64,000 nt of DNA from Ferrovibrio sp. (GCF_019636075.1 NZ_JAHBYG010000008.1:45397-109396); one strand, 5' to 3'. Shown: positions 30,783-40,124, numbered from the stretch's first letter. The notes: a model not told the origin generated them from the sequence alone. Translations and numbers: made by a program.

Positions 30783-30971
30783 AAACAGCCAGGCCGAAAA
30801 AAGGCTGTTGAATTGTTACCGGCAAGCCCTTGGTCCCCGGGGCGCCCGAGAGTATAAGGACGGGGATTTTTACAGGTCGGTTGTGCTGCAGGCCCGCCAG
30901 GGTCACAGCCGGCAGGCCGCCGCTTCCATGGCAATCGCTGCCATGGTGAAGCGTAACGAGAGAGACGTGTC

Positions 30972-31160
30972 ATGGCTGTTCCGAAGAAAAAGAAGTCCAA
31001 GTCGCGGCGCGACATGGGTCGTTCGCACCACGCGCTCAAGAGCGCTGCGCATCATGAATGCCCGAATTGCGGCGAACTGAAGCGCCCGCACCATGTTTGC
31101 GGCGCTTGCGGCCATTACGATGGCCGTGAAGTGGTTGCCAGCACGGAAGCTGCAGCCTGA
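30972..31160 (+). CDS. rpmF: 50S ribosomal protein L32
   Basis: 62 residues: [20 protein letters not shown] is diagnostic, and a zinc-binding set of four cysteines (ECPNCGE and VCGACGH) marks the C+ form of bL32. It lies 189 bases after yceD. The gap holds no obvious gene, only a weak inverted repeat around 30782-30808. Confidence 0.97.
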   Translation: MAVPKKKKSKSRRDMGRSHHALKSAAHHECPNCGELKRPHHVCGACGHYDGREVVASTEAAA

Positions 31161-31192
31161 ACGCCAAAGTAAACGGGTAAGGATTTCGGCGC

Positions 31193-32305
31193 GTGCCCGC
31201 AACCTTGACCCTTGCGCTCGATGCCATGGGGGGCGACCACGCCCCCGAAATGGTGATCAAGGGCGCAGCGGGCATTCTGCCGAGATTTCCGCAAGTGCGT
31301 TTTATCCTGTTCGGCGATGCCGGGCAGATAGAGCCCCTGCTGAAGCGCTATCCGGCGCTGCAGGAGCGTAGCGAAATCCGCCATACCAGCGAGAAAGTGG
31401 CCAGCGACGATAAGCCGAGCCATGCTCTGCGTCGTGGCCGCAACTCATCGATGCGCCTTGCGATCGATGCGGTTGGGCGTGGCGAGGCCCAGGCCGTGGT
31501 ATCTGCCGGCAATACCGGCGCGCTGATGGCTTTGGCGAAATTCGTTTTGCGTACCCTGCCGGGTATCGACCGTCCGGCGCTGGCATCCTTCCTGCCGACC
31601 ATGCGCGGCGAGTTGGTGATGCTGGATCTGGGCGCCAATGTGGAATGCGATTCCCGCAACCTGGTGCAGTTCGCCGTGATGGGCGCCAACCTTGCGCATT
31701 CCGCGCTGGGCCGGCATCGTCCGCGCGTCGGCCTGCTCAATGTGGGTGCCGAGGAGTTGAAGGGCAATGACGAAGTGCGCGGCGCTGCCGAGTTGCTGCG
31801 CGCGGTGCAGGATGCGCCGTTCGATTTTCGCGGTTTCATCGAAGGCGACGATATCGCCAAGGGCGATGTGGATGTTGTGGTGACAGACGGTTTCACCGGC
31901 AACGTGGCGCTGAAGACCGCCGAAGGCACCGCCAAGCTGATGGGCAGTCTGCTGAGATCCGCCTTCCAGCGTTCGATCTTCACCAAGATCGGCTATCTGT
32001 TTGCCTCGGCCGGCCTGGCCATGCTGCGTGCCCGCATGGACCCTCGCTTTTACAATGGCGCCGTGATGCTGGGCCTGAACGGTATCGTGGTGAAAAGCCA
32101 TGGCGGCACCGACGACGTTGGCTTCGGCGCGGCACTGGAAGTCGCCATCGACATGGCGCAGGATCGGCTGATTGATCGAATCCGGGCAGATTTCGCCGGC
32201 GCCTTTGCCGAGGCATTGGCCGTGAAGCCGCCAGAACAAATTACCACTGGGCAAATCGCTGAGACAGTTACTACCGCGTCAGTTGCCGCCGCTCCCGTTG
32301 AGTGA
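31193..32305 (+). CDS. plsX: phosphate acyltransferase PlsX
   Basis: 370 residues from GTG 31193. Converts acyl-ACP to acyl-phosphate for phospholipid synthesis. Family marks: [78 protein letters not shown] and [13 protein letters not shown]. The unusual feature is a Thr/Val/Ala-rich tail of about 20 residues. Confidence 0.96.
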   Translation: MPATLTLALDAMGGDHAPEMVIKGAAGILPRFPQVRFILFGDAGQIEPLLKRYPALQERSEIRHTSEKVASDDKPSHALRRGRNSSMRLAIDAVGRGEAQAVVSAGNTGALMALAKFVLRTLPGIDRPALASFLPTMRGELVMLDLGANVECDSRNLVQFAVMGANLAHSALGRHRPRVGLLNVGAEELKGNDEVRGAAELLRAVQDAPFDFRGFIEGDDIAKGDVDVVVTDGFTGNVALKTAEGTAKLMGSLLRSAFQRSIFTKIGYLFASAGLAMLRARMDPRFYNGAVMLGLNGIVVKSHGGTDDVGFGAALEVAIDMAQDRLIDRIRADFAGAFAEALAVKPPEQITTGQIAETVTTASVAAAPVE

Positions 32306-32346
32306 GCAGGTGGGTCGATGAAGAGAGAACGGGTAGGGGAGGCAGT

Positions 32347-33318
32347 ATGATCCGGTCCGTCGTTGCCGGGGTGGGCGCGTATCTTCCTGCCCGCATCCTC
32401 ACCAATGCCGAATTGTCCACCATGGTGGATACCACCGACGAATGGATCGTCGAGCGCAGCGGCATTCGTCAGCGCCATATCGCCGCCGAAGGCGAAAAGA
32501 CTTCCGATCTTGCCTTGGAAGCGGCCAAGCGGGCGATTGCCCATGCCGGTATCCAGGCCACCGATATCGACCTGATCGTGCTGGCAACCGCCACGCCGGA
32601 CGAAACCTTTCCCGCCACCGCCTGCCGCGTGCAGGCAGCGTTGGGCATCCATCATGGCGCGGCCTTCGACGTGCAGGCGGTCTGCTCGGGTTTTGTCTAT
32701 GCCATGGCGGTGGCGGATAATTTCATCAAGGCCGGGCAGAGCAAGATGGCGCTGGTGATCGGCGCCGAAACCTTCTCGCGCATCCTGGATTGGAACGACC
32801 GCACCACCTGTGTGCTGTTCGGCGATGGCGCCGGCGCGCTGTTGCTGCGGGCCGATGCGGGCCAGGGCGATATCAAGGATCGCGGCGTGCTGAGCACGCA
32901 TCTGCATTCCGATGGCCGGCACCATGATTACCTGTATGTGGATGGCGGCCCGTCCAGCACCCAAACCACCGGCCATCTGCGTATGCTGGGCAAGGAAGTG
33001 TTCCGCCATGCCGTGGTGAACCTGGCCGATGTGGTGAAGGAAACCCTGGCGGCCACCGGGCTTTCGGCCAGCGATATCGACTGGCTGGTGCCGCACCAGG
33101 CCAACAAGCGGATCATCGATGGCACCGCCAAGAAGCTGGGCATGGGCACCGACAAGGTGGTGCTGACGGTGGAGCGCCATGGCAATACTTCCGCGGCCTC
33201 GGTGCCGCTGGCACTGGCCGAAGCGGTGAACGATGGCCGTATCAAACCGGGCGATCTGGTGCTGCTGGAAGCCATGGGCGGCGGCTTCACCTGGGGCAGC
33301 GCCCTGGTGCGTTGGTAG
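32347..33318 (+). CDS. fabH: beta-ketoacyl-ACP synthase III
   Basis: 323 residues. Starts fatty acid chains by condensing acetyl-CoA with malonyl-ACP. Catalytic triad visible: Cys in [13 protein letters not shown], His in VPHQANKRI, Asn in [14 protein letters not shown] 32347 has a GGGGAGG ribosome site; the 45-base upstream extension to an alternative start is rejected. The order plsX-fabH-ihfA is standard. Confidence 0.96.
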   Translation: MIRSVVAGVGAYLPARILTNAELSTMVDTTDEWIVERSGIRQRHIAAEGEKTSDLALEAAKRAIAHAGIQATDIDLIVLATATPDETFPATACRVQAALGIHHGAAFDVQAVCSGFVYAMAVADNFIKAGQSKMALVIGAETFSRILDWNDRTTCVLFGDGAGALLLRADAGQGDIKDRGVLSTHLHSDGRHHDYLYVDGGPSSTQTTGHLRMLGKEVFRHAVVNLADVVKETLAATGLSASDIDWLVPHQANKRIIDGTAKKLGMGTDKVVLTVERHGNTSAASVPLALAEAVNDGRIKPGDLVLLEAMGGGFTWGSALVRW

Positions 33319-33336
33319 GCTTTATACGGAAAGCCT
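33317..33336 (+). terminator. weak hairpin at the fabH stop
   Basis: aggcttt (33317-33323) pairs with aaagcct (33330-33336) around a 6-base loop and includes part of the fabH stop. There is no T run, so termination may be partial. Confidence 0.35.
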
Positions 33337-33366
33337 CGATTCCTCCCGATTCTCCAATACCTCGTA

Positions 33367-33395
33367 TTGACGCGCCCCACCGCATAAGTTAGCGT
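33367..33395 (+). promoter_or_regulatory. putative promoter of ihfA
   Basis: TTGACG, 17-base spacer, TAGCGT, 35 bases before the ihfA start. The -35 is strong and the -10 weak. Confidence 0.5.
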
Positions 33396-33430
33396 CTTGC
33401 CAAGACAAATTCTAATCGAGGGGGCGGCGC

Positions 33431-33754
33431 ATGACAGGGAACACTCTGACGCGCGCGCAATTGGCTGAAGCGATTTACCAGGAGGTCGGGCTCTCCCGCA
33501 GCGAGTCGGCTGCGTTGGTGGAGACTGTGCTGAATGAGATCATTGAAAGCCTGATCGCAGACAACATGGTGAAAATCTCGTCCTTCGGCACCTTCCAGGT
33601 GCGCTCGAAGGGCGGGCGTATGGGCCGCAATCCCAAAACCGGCCAGGAAGTGCCGATCGACCCGCGCAAAGTGCTGGTTTTCCGCGCCAGCCATGTGCTG
33701 AAGGAAAAGATCAACGCCGGCATGCATACCCGCAAGAAGCCTGCTTCCGAGTAA
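33431..33754 (+). CDS. ihfA: integration host factor alpha subunit
   Basis: 107 residues. DNA-bending HU/IHF family protein. Typical segments: [44 protein letters not shown] and [15 protein letters not shown]. The Arg-Asn-Pro tip that intercalates DNA is present. It lies in the conserved fabH-ihfA-merR order that defines IhfA rather than HU or IhfB. Confidence 0.95.
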   Translation: MTGNTLTRAQLAEAIYQEVGLSRSESAALVETVLNEIIESLIADNMVKISSFGTFQVRSKGGRMGRNPKTGQEVPIDPRKVLVFRASHVLKEKINAGMHTRKKPASE

Positions 33755-33776
33755 TTCCCTGTGATTTTCAAGCGCT

Positions 33777-34322
33777 GTGGCTAAGCTTCCCAAAACCGAG
33801 ACCGCCGCCGACAAGCCGGAAAAAAAGGCGCAGGGCGCTTTCCGCACCATAGGCGAAGTGGCCGAGGAACTGGGCGTGGCCCAGCATGCCTTGCGGTTCT
33901 GGGAAAAGAAATTCCATCACATACGCCCCGTGAAGCGCGCCAGCGGCCGCCGCTATTATCGCGTGGAAGATGTTGAGCTGCTGCGCGAAATCCGCAGCCT
34001 GCTGCATGATCAGGGCTATACGATCCGCGGCGTGCAAAAGCTGTTGCGCGAAGGCGGCCTGGCCAAGGCGGTGAAGGCCAAGGTGCAGGGCAAGGCGGTC
34101 GAGGTCGAGGCCGCCCCGGAAGCGCCTGCCAAGCCGGAGAAGGCCGGGAAGCCAGCAAAGAAGCCGCAGCCGGTGGACCTGCGCCCGGTTACCGATCCGC
34201 GTCAGGTGATGATGCCTTTCGATATCCTGCTGGACATGAACGGCCTGAAGCAGACCCTGCGCAGCACGCTGGGTGCGCTGGAAAGCCTGCACGCCGAGTT
34301 GAGCGCCCGCCAGCGGCGCTAA
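33777..34322 (+). CDS. MerR-family transcriptional regulator
   Basis: 181 residues from GTG 33777, 22 bases after ihfA. The N-terminal helix-turn-helix reads [25 protein letters not shown], followed by the wing [33 protein letters not shown]. The middle is a Lys/Pro/Ala-rich linker, and a C-terminal helix ([21 protein letters not shown]) may dimerise. This conserved IhfA neighbour has no assigned effector. Confidence 0.9.
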   Translation: MAKLPKTETAADKPEKKAQGAFRTIGEVAEELGVAQHALRFWEKKFHHIRPVKRASGRRYYRVEDVELLREIRSLLHDQGYTIRGVQKLLREGGLAKAVKAKVQGKAVEVEAAPEAPAKPEKAGKPAKKPQPVDLRPVTDPRQVMMPFDILLDMNGLKQTLRSTLGALESLHAELSARQRR

Positions 34323-34360
34323 AGCTTTCCGAAACAAGCGGTTCAAAGCCCCCGGCGCGG

Positions 34361-34389
34361 TTGCGCGGGGGGAGGGCCGTGGCTATAGT
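34361..34389 (+). promoter_or_regulatory. sigma-70-type promoter of tRNA-Pro
   Basis: TTGCGC, 17-base spacer, TATAGT, followed by GCGCC; 53 bases separate the -10 from the tRNA. The spacer overlaps a GC-rich inverted repeat (34349-34372). Confidence 0.65.
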
Positions 34390-34442
34390 GCGCCCCGTTT
34401 CGCCGCCCCGCCTGCTTTCCCGGCCGGGCAGCTAAACACGGT

Positions 34443-34519
34443 CGGAGCGTAGCTCAGTCTGGTAGAGCACTACGCTGGGGGTGTAGGGGTCGCTGGTTCG
34501 AATCCAGTCGCTCCGACCA
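34443..34519 (+). tRNA. tRNA-Pro (anticodon GGG)
   Basis: A complete cloverleaf. Acceptor cggagcg (34443-34449) pairs with cgctccg (34509-34515); D arm agctcagtctggtagagc; anticodon stem ctacg/tgtag with loop ctggggg, giving anticodon GGG; T arm with ggttcgaatcc; discriminator A and encoded CCA. The length is 77 bases. No integrase or duplicated 3' end is nearby. Confidence 0.96.
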
Positions 34520-34550
34520 TTATTTTCTCCCTTATATCTCAAGCATTTTA

Positions 34551-34578
34551 TTGGGCCGCCGGGGCTGGGCGGTATAGT
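34551..34578 (+). promoter_or_regulatory. sigma-70-type promoter of the exported hydrolase operon
   Basis: TTGGGC, 16-base spacer, TATAGT, 31 bases upstream of the ATG at 34610. The transcript should start just before the ribosome site GGCGGGAGA. Confidence 0.6.
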
Positions 34579-34609
34579 CTCGCCGCATTCTGTCGGCGGG
34601 AGATAATGC

Positions 34610-35479
34610 ATGCGCCTCGGATTCATTGGCTTGGCCTTGACTGGCCTGACCTTGACTGGCCTGGGCTTGACTAGCCTGGTCTTAGCGGGGCCGGCCCGCG
34701 CCGCCGACATGCCGATTTTCGATGCCCATCTGCATTACAGCCATGATGCCTGGAATGTGGTGCCGCCGGCCGAGGCGGTGAAGATTCTGCGCCAGGCCGG
34801 CTTGCGCAAGGCGATGGTATCCAGCTCGGATGACGAAGGCACCCAGAAGCTGCATGCCCTGGCGCCCGATCTGGTGCTGCCGGTGCTGCGGCCCTATCGC
34901 AAGCGCAGCGATATCAGCACCTGGATGCGCGACGACAGCGTGATCGATTATCTGCAACAGCGCCTGGCGCGGTATCGTTATGTCGGGATCGGCGAATTCC
35001 ATATCTATGGCGCCGATGCCGATCTGCCGGTGGTCCGCCGCATGGTGCAACTGGCCAAGCAATACAAACTGTATCTGCATCTGCATGGCGATGCCGAGGC
35101 CGTGCAGCGGGTTCTCGTGCAGGATCAGCAAGCGCGCATCCTGTGGGCGCATTCGGGGTTCGACCAGCCCGACAAGGTGAGCGCAATGCTCGACAAGCAT
35201 CCAGCCCTTTGGGCCGACCTGGCCTTCCGCAACGATCAGGCCAGCGTTGATGCTGCTGGCAAGGGCAAGGTGGCACCGGCTTGGCGCGATGTGTTCATGC
35301 GTCATGCCGATCGCTTCCTGGTGGGCACGGATACCTTCGCGCCCGAGCGCTGGTATTACGTGATCGAGCACGCGAAATATTCCCGTGCCTGGCTGGCCGA
35401 TCTGCCCAGCGATGTGGCCGACAAGATCGGCTGGCAGAATGGCGAGCGGCTGTTTGCCAAGATGCTGGAGGCCGATTGA
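34610..35479 (+). CDS. exported amidohydrolase-family (TIM-barrel) protein
   Basis: 289 residues. A signal peptide (to about residue 32, ending PARAADMP) is followed by a metal-dependent hydrolase barrel: DAHLHYSHD (HxH), GIGEFHIYG, LHLHGDAEAV, the histidine in ILWAHSGFD, and the catalytic Asp in LVGTDTF. This is the amidohydrolase_2-like group, and the substrate is unknown. The hydrophobic core of the signal is built from three 15-bp repeats. Its TGA overlaps the ATG of the next gene (TGATG). Confidence 0.82.
   Translation: MRLGFIGLALTGLTLTGLGLTSLVLAGPARAADMPIFDAHLHYSHDAWNVVPPAEAVKILRQAGLRKAMVSSSDDEGTQKLHALAPDLVLPVLRPYRKRSDISTWMRDDSVIDYLQQRLARYRYVGIGEFHIYGADADLPVVRRMVQLAKQYKLYLHLHGDAEAVQRVLVQDQQARILWAHSGFDQPDKVSAMLDKHPALWADLAFRNDQASVDAAGKGKVAPAWRDVFMRHADRFLVGTDTFAPERWYYVIEHAKYSRAWLADLPSDVADKIGWQNGERLFAKMLEAD
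34637..34681 (+). repeat. three 15-bp tandem units inside the signal peptide
   Basis: ttgactggcctgacc, ttgactggcctgggc and ttgactagcctggtc follow each other, encoding LTGLT-LTGLG-LTSLV, the hydrophobic core of the signal sequence. Confidence 0.85.
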
Positions 35480-35871
35480 TGCGATGGCCGGTTCTGCCGG
35501 CAGCCTTGCTTCTGCTGCTGATGTTTGCCGTGCCGGCCTGGGCCTGCCTGCCGGGTTTCGAGGCCGCCACCACGCTGACCGGCAATGGCCAGAGCCTCAG
35601 TTTTCGCAGCGACCCAGCGCCGATGCCGCTGGGTAAGCCATTCGCGCTGGAGATTGCGGTTTGTCCGCCGCCGCGCGGCCTTGCCGTGGATGCCCATATG
35701 CCGGCCCATCGCCATGGCATGAATTACCGCCCCAGCATTCGCGATCTGGGGGGCGGCCGCTATCGCGCCGAAGGCCTGATGCTGCACATGCCCGGCGCCT
35801 GGGAATTCGTGTTCGACATCGAAGGCGGCGCGGGCCGCGCAAGGCTGACCTCGGCCTATACGGTGCGATGA
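35479..35871 (+). CDS. exported YtkA/FixH-like protein
   Basis: 130 residues with a clear signal peptide (LPAALLLLLMFAVPAWA) and a small beta-sandwich-type domain. The segment VDAHMPAHRHGMNYRPSI and the later GLMLHMPGAWEFVFDIEG are typical of YtkA/FixH-like periplasmic proteins; the Met/His-rich stretch could bind copper. The start overlaps the hydrolase stop and the end overlaps the cytochrome gene (ATGA), so all three are translationally coupled. Confidence 0.7.
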   Translation: MRWPVLPAALLLLLMFAVPAWACLPGFEAATTLTGNGQSLSFRSDPAPMPLGKPFALEIAVCPPPRGLAVDAHMPAHRHGMNYRPSIRDLGGGRYRAEGLMLHMPGAWEFVFDIEGGAGRARLTSAYTVR

Positions 35872-37022
35872 AGCGCCTGCTGTTGCTGCTGCTATGCCTG
35901 CTGGTCCAGCCAGCCTGGGCAATCGATTTCAGCGCCGATGAACGCGCGCTGATCGAGAGTTTCGGGCCCTGGCCGCCGCCCATGCAGCCCGATCCCAGCA
36001 ATCGCGTATCGGGCAGGGCAGAGGCCATCGCTTTCGGACGGGCGTTGTTCTTCGAGCAACGGCTGGGCGGCGATGGCAAACAAAGCTGCGCCGATTGCCA
36101 CCTGCCGGCCAAGGCCTGGAGCGATGGCAAGCCGGGCACCGGCGGACTGCTGCGCAACACGCCCAGTCTGCTGGATATACGCTGGAACCGCTGGTTTGGC
36201 TGGGATGGCGCGCAGGATACGCTCTGGGCGCAAAGCCTGCGGCCGTTGCTCGATCCGGTCGAGATGAATTCCAGCCTGGCTGCCATAGCTGGTCTGTTGC
36301 GCAAGGATGCCACGCTGGCCTGCGGCTATCGCCAGGCTTTCGGTACCGCGCCGGAAGCGGATGACGAACGGGTTGCGGTGAATGCCGCCAAGGCACTGGC
36401 GGCATTTCAGGAAACCCTGATCTCGGCGCCAACGCCATTCGATGGTTTTCGCACGGCAATGGCCGCCAACCAGCCGGTACCGGCTGAATTTTCCGCCGAA
36501 GCGCAACGCGGGCTGAAACTGTTCGTCGGCGAGGGGCAATGCGCGGTCTGTCATTTCGGACCCGGTTTCACCAACCGCGAATTCCATGATATCGGCATAC
36601 CCTATGCGGTGCGGCCAGGCTTGGTGGATCCCGGGCGGCATCTTGGTATCCGCCGCCTGCGCGACAGCCACTACACATTGCTCGGCCCATTCAGCGACGA
36701 TCCGGCACGCAGCACCGGCACGGAAACCCGCCATGTGGACCTGCTGCATCGCAATTGGGGCGAGTTCCGTGTGCCCAGCCTGCGCAATCTGGCTCATACA
36801 GCGCCGTACATGCATAACGGCAGCCTGGCCACGTTGCGCGATGCCGTGCGGCATTATTCCGAACTGAACGAGGAGCGCCTGCATGCCGATGGTGAAAAGC
36901 TGCTGCGGCCGCTGAACCTGTCGGACACGCAGATCGACGCGCTGGTGGCTTTTCTGCTCAGCCTCAGTGCTGCTCTGCCGGATTTTCCCGAGGCCGAGCC
37001 GGTCTGCCGAGTTAAGCCCTGA
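35868..37022 (+). CDS. di-heme cytochrome c peroxidase / MauG-like protein
   Basis: 384 residues from ATG 35868. Signal peptide MKRLLLLLLCLLVQPAWA. Two CxxCH heme sites, SCADCH (about residue 77) and QCAVCH (about 226), fit the CcpA/MauG family. FGRALFFEQRLGGDGKQSCADCH and FRVPSLRNLAHTAPYMHNGSLATL are strongly conserved in the family. It may reduce peroxide or oxidise a partner protein in the periplasm. Last gene of the three-gene exported operon. Confidence 0.9.
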   Translation: MKRLLLLLLCLLVQPAWAIDFSADERALIESFGPWPPPMQPDPSNRVSGRAEAIAFGRALFFEQRLGGDGKQSCADCHLPAKAWSDGKPGTGGLLRNTPSLLDIRWNRWFGWDGAQDTLWAQSLRPLLDPVEMNSSLAAIAGLLRKDATLACGYRQAFGTAPEADDERVAVNAAKALAAFQETLISAPTPFDGFRTAMAANQPVPAEFSAEAQRGLKLFVGEGQCAVCHFGPGFTNREFHDIGIPYAVRPGLVDPGRHLGIRRLRDSHYTLLGPFSDDPARSTGTETRHVDLLHRNWGEFRVPSLRNLAHTAPYMHNGSLATLRDAVRHYSELNEERLHADGEKLLRPLNLSDTQIDALVAFLLSLSAALPDFPEAEPVCRVKP

Positions 37023-37105
37023 AATAGCTAAAGTTGGGCGGGCTGCGCGTTCCGTGAGATAGAGGGGTATTGCCATTCCCGGGGCGGTCGTAGTATGCGA
37101 AGCCT

Positions 37106-37516
37106 ATGCCGCCCGCCTTGCCAACCGAACTGACGACCTGCCGCATCCTGATGGTGGAAGACGAACCCGTCGCCCGGCGGGTGAATGTCGACACCCTGGA
37201 AGAGCTTGGCTTTTCCAATATCCGCCAGGCGATGGATGGGGCGGAGGCGCTGGATATCCTGGATGCCACCCGGGTACCGATCGACTTGGTGATCTGCGAC
37301 CTGGTGATGCCGAACATGGATGGCTTCGCTTTCGTGGAAAAGGTACGTAAATCCAGACGCTTCTACCGCGATGTGCCGATCATCATGGTTACCGGGTCGG
37401 CGGATGCCACGGCTGTACTGCGGCTGAAAAGCCTTGGGGTGAACGGCTATCTGGTGAAACCGATCTCGGCCGATGCCATCCTGGAGCGGATCAAATACGT
37501 GATGCGGTTCCGCTGA
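37106..37516 (+). CDS. stand-alone response regulator (CheY-like receiver)
   Basis: 136 residues, one receiver domain: acidic pocket in MVEDEPVARRV, phospho-acceptor Asp in LVICDLVMPNMDGFAFV, Thr in IIMVTGSADATAV, Lys in YLVKPISAD. There is no output domain and no neighbouring kinase, so it probably acts by protein contact (motility or a phosphorelay). Confidence 0.9.
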   Translation: MPPALPTELTTCRILMVEDEPVARRVNVDTLEELGFSNIRQAMDGAEALDILDATRVPIDLVICDLVMPNMDGFAFVEKVRKSRRFYRDVPIIMVTGSADATAVLRLKSLGVNGYLVKPISADAILERIKYVMRFR

Positions 37517-37538
37517 TCGAGGCTTTTAACTGCCAGCC

Positions 37539-37859
37539 CTAGCTGATCGGCCGGCAATCCCGATAGGGCCCGCCGGCCACCCCCACCGCGCTGGCAATCC
37601 CATTCTCGATGCGTAAAACTACAATGCCGTCGCTGTAGATTTGGCCGCTTTCGGCCGGGCGGCTGGCCAGGCTGTAGCGCCGGCTGCCGGTATCCAGCTG
37701 GGCCAGGCTGGCATCCCGGTTGAGGGCCAGCGAAAACCCGCCGCCGCTGGCACAGGCATAGCGGATCGTGGCAGTGCCATCTTCGGGCTGGCTGGCGCAG
37801 GCGGCCAGAAGCAGCATCGGCACGGCCAGGATTGGGCGGTGGAACGGCAGGTATGACAT
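37539..37859 (-). CDS. MliC-like lipoprotein (C-type lysozyme inhibitor family)
   Basis: 106 residues from ATG 37859. Lipoprotein signal with lipobox LLLAACASQ, then a small all-beta domain: IRYACASGGGFSLAL, LDTGSRRYSLASRPAESG, IYSDGIVVLRIENG and a final cysteine (YRDC). The pattern YxC..., YsdG and C-terminal Cys matches MliC/PliC, which protects peptidoglycan against host lysozymes. Longer upstream in-frame starts run into a region with no signal sequence and are rejected. Confidence 0.72.
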   Translation of the reverse strand: MSYLPFHRPILAVPMLLLAACASQPEDGTATIRYACASGGGFSLALNRDASLAQLDTGSRRYSLASRPAESGQIYSDGIVVLRIENGIASAVGVAGGPYRDCRPIS

Positions 37860-37990
37860 GGCGGCCAGATTAGCCCCGAAAACCCCCAGCCAAAAGCCCT
37901 GCATGAAGCACCGGCTGAAGCCCGCGCCAAACCGCACAGAAGATTGATCGCCAAGGTTTTTTTGCCATGGCGCGGATAAGCGCCAAATCC

Positions 37991-38018
37991 TTGCAATCGG
38001 GGCCGGCGCCGCTATAGT
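37991..38018 (+). promoter_or_regulatory. sigma-70-type promoter of yajC-secDF
   Basis: TTGCAA, 16-base spacer, TATAGT, followed by CCGCC; the yajC ATG is 43 bases further. One of the best promoter matches in the window. Confidence 0.7.
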
Positions 38019-38061
38019 CCGCCTCTCGTTTTCGCCCTCAAGTTTCCATGCGGAGAAGACC

Positions 38062-38403
38062 ATGCTGATTTCTGATGCCTATGCCCAAGCGGCCGGCGGT
38101 GGCACCACCGATATTCTCACCTCGATGCTGCCCTTGGTGCTCATCTTCGTGGTGTTTTATTTCCTGCTGATCCGCCCCCAGCAGAAGAAGATGAAAGAGC
38201 ATAAGGCGCTGATCGAAGCGGTGCGCCGCGGCGATACCGTCACCACCTCAGGCGGCATCATCGGCAAGGTGGCCAAGGTGAATGAAGACGGCACCGCGAT
38301 GATCGAGATCGCCGAGGGCGTTCGCATCAAGGTGGTAAAGAGCACCATTGCCGAAGTGCGCGCCAAGGGCGGCGACGAAGACGATAAGCCGGAAGCCAAG
38401 TAA
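38062..38403 (+). CDS. yajC: preprotein translocase subunit YajC
   Basis: 113 residues. A single membrane helix (LPLVLIFVVFYFLLIRPQQKKMKEHKALIEAVRRGD) is followed by a small cytosolic domain with VTTSGGIIGKVAKV. Accessory to SecDF. A Gly/Ala-rich segment precedes the helix. secD follows after 87 bases. Confidence 0.96.
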   Translation: MLISDAYAQAAGGGTTDILTSMLPLVLIFVVFYFLLIRPQQKKMKEHKALIEAVRRGDTVTTSGGIIGKVAKVNEDGTAMIEIAEGVRIKVVKSTIAEVRAKGGDEDDKPEAK

Positions 38404-38415
38404 GCCCGGCCCGGC

Positions 38416-38443
38416 AGCCCGGCCAGAACGAACTGGCTGGGCT
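38416..38443 (+). other. stem-loop between yajC and secD
   Basis: agcccggccag (38416-38426) pairs with ctggctgggct (38433-38443) with one G-U pair and a 6-base loop. There is no T run; it may stabilise the message or attenuate transcription into secDF. Confidence 0.45.
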
Positions 38444-38490
38444 TTCGGCGGGTATTCGGCTGCGGCACCAATCACGGGAAACCTGACGGC

Positions 38491-40110
38491 ATGCTTTATT
38501 TCGCGCGATGGAAGGTCTGGTCGATCATCCTGATCTGCCTTGCAGGCGTTATGTTCAGCCTGCCTAACCTGTTCACCCGCGAACAGCTGAACCGTCTGCC
38601 GTCCTGGCTGCCGACCCATCAGGTCAATCTCGGCCTGGATCTGCGCGGCGGTGCGCATCTGCTGTTGGAGGTGGATACCGCCTCGGTGGTGCGCGAGCGG
38701 CTGGAAAGTCTGGTGGATGGCGCGCGCGCCGAATTGCGCAGCGCCAATCTGCGCTATACCGGCATCTCGATCACCGGCAGCAATGCGGTATCCGTGCGGC
38801 TGCGCGAACCGGCCGATGGCCCGCGTGTGCGCGAAGCCTTGCAGAAGCTGGCCCAGCCGATGCAATCCTCGATGCTTGGCATCGGCGGCGGCCAGCCGGA
38901 TGTGATCATCGAACAGGGCGAGGGCGTGGTGCGCCTGGTGCTGTCGGAACAGGCCGTGCTGGAACGCACGCGTTCCGCCGTGGCGCAATCGATGGAAATC
39001 GTGCGCCGCCGTATCGACCAGACCGGCGTGAATGAACCCACCATCCAGATTCAGGGCCGCGACCGCATCCTGGTGCAGCTGCCCGGCGTGGATGAGCCCG
39101 AACGCATCAAGCGCCTGCTGGGCACCACCGCCAAGCTGACCTTCCATCTGCTGGATAACACCGCCGATCCCAACAGCGTGACCGCGCCGATCGGCTCGAT
39201 GATCCTGGATTCAGACAAGGATGTTGATCCCTCGACCGGCCGGCCGATGCGCTTCGTGGTGAAGCGCAAGGTTGAAGTGTCGGGCGACATGCTGTCGGAT
39301 GCCCAGGCCGGCACCGATGCCCGCAGCGGCCAGCCGGTGGTGAATTTCCGTTTCAACACGGCGGGTGCCAAGCGGTTCGCCGAAATCACCCAGGCCAATG
39401 TGGGCCTGCCTTTCGCCGTGGTGCTGGATAACAAGGTGCTCACCGCGCCGCGCATCAATGAACCAATCCTTGGCGGCTCGGGCCAGATCAGCGGCAACTT
39501 CACCTTCGCCTCGGCCAATGAACTGGCCGTGCTGTTGCGCGCCGGTGCGCTGCCGGCGCCGTTGAAGGTGGTGGAAGAGCGCACGGTCGGTCCCGATCTG
39601 GGCGCCGACTCTATCCGCGCCGGCCTGCTGTCCATCCTGATCGCTGCCATATTGGTGCTGCTCTATATGGTTCTGGCCTACGGCCTGTTCGGCCTGTTCG
39701 CCAATATCGCGCTGATCGCCAACCTGCTGCTGACCCTGGCTGCGATGTCGCTGCTGCAGGCTACGCTTACCCTGCCGGGCATTGCCGGCCTGCTGCTCAC
39801 ATTGGGTATGTCGGTGGATGCCAACGTGCTGATCAACGAGCGTATCCGCGAAGAGACCAAGCTGGGCAAATCGCCGATGGCCGCGATGGAGACGGGCTTC
39901 AAGCGCGCTTTCAGCACCATCGTAGACGCCAACGTCACCACCTTGCTGAAGATGCTGATCCTCTATGCGCTGGGCTCCGGCTCGGTGAAGGGCTTCGCCG
40001 TCACCATCTCGCTGGGCATCATTACATCCATGTTCACCGCCACCGTGGTGGTGCGTCTGATGATGGTTTCGTGGCTGCGCAGCCGCAAAGTCACGGCATT
40101 GCCGGTTTGA
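38491..40110 (+). CDS. secD: protein translocase subunit SecD
   Basis: 539 residues. Proton-driven partner of SecYEG. Six helices and a large periplasmic domain. Marks: VNLGLDLRGGAHLLLEVD (D1 motif), the P1 domain, GSGQISGNFTF, LRAGALPAPLKVVEERTVGPDLGADSI and GMSVDANVLINERIREE. Full length for the family. Confidence 0.97.
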   Translation: MLYFARWKVWSIILICLAGVMFSLPNLFTREQLNRLPSWLPTHQVNLGLDLRGGAHLLLEVDTASVVRERLESLVDGARAELRSANLRYTGISITGSNAVSVRLREPADGPRVREALQKLAQPMQSSMLGIGGGQPDVIIEQGEGVVRLVLSEQAVLERTRSAVAQSMEIVRRRIDQTGVNEPTIQIQGRDRILVQLPGVDEPERIKRLLGTTAKLTFHLLDNTADPNSVTAPIGSMILDSDKDVDPSTGRPMRFVVKRKVEVSGDMLSDAQAGTDARSGQPVVNFRFNTAGAKRFAEITQANVGLPFAVVLDNKVLTAPRINEPILGGSGQISGNFTFASANELAVLLRAGALPAPLKVVEERTVGPDLGADSIRAGLLSILIAAILVLLYMVLAYGLFGLFANIALIANLLLTLAAMSLLQATLTLPGIAGLLLTLGMSVDANVLINERIREETKLGKSPMAAMETGFKRAFSTIVDANVTTLLKMLILYALGSGSVKGFAVTISLGIITSMFTATVVVRLMMVSWLRSRKVTALPV

Positions 40111-40124
40111 GCGGAGAATAGGCC

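Noticed and set aside
34349..34372. GC-rich hairpin after the merR gene as terminator
   Set aside because: The arms pair but no T run follows, and the sequence overlaps the -35 element and spacer of the tRNA promoter.
34443..34519. tRNA-Pro as integration site of a genomic island
   Set aside because: No integrase, no second copy of the tRNA 3' end and no change of gene style downstream.
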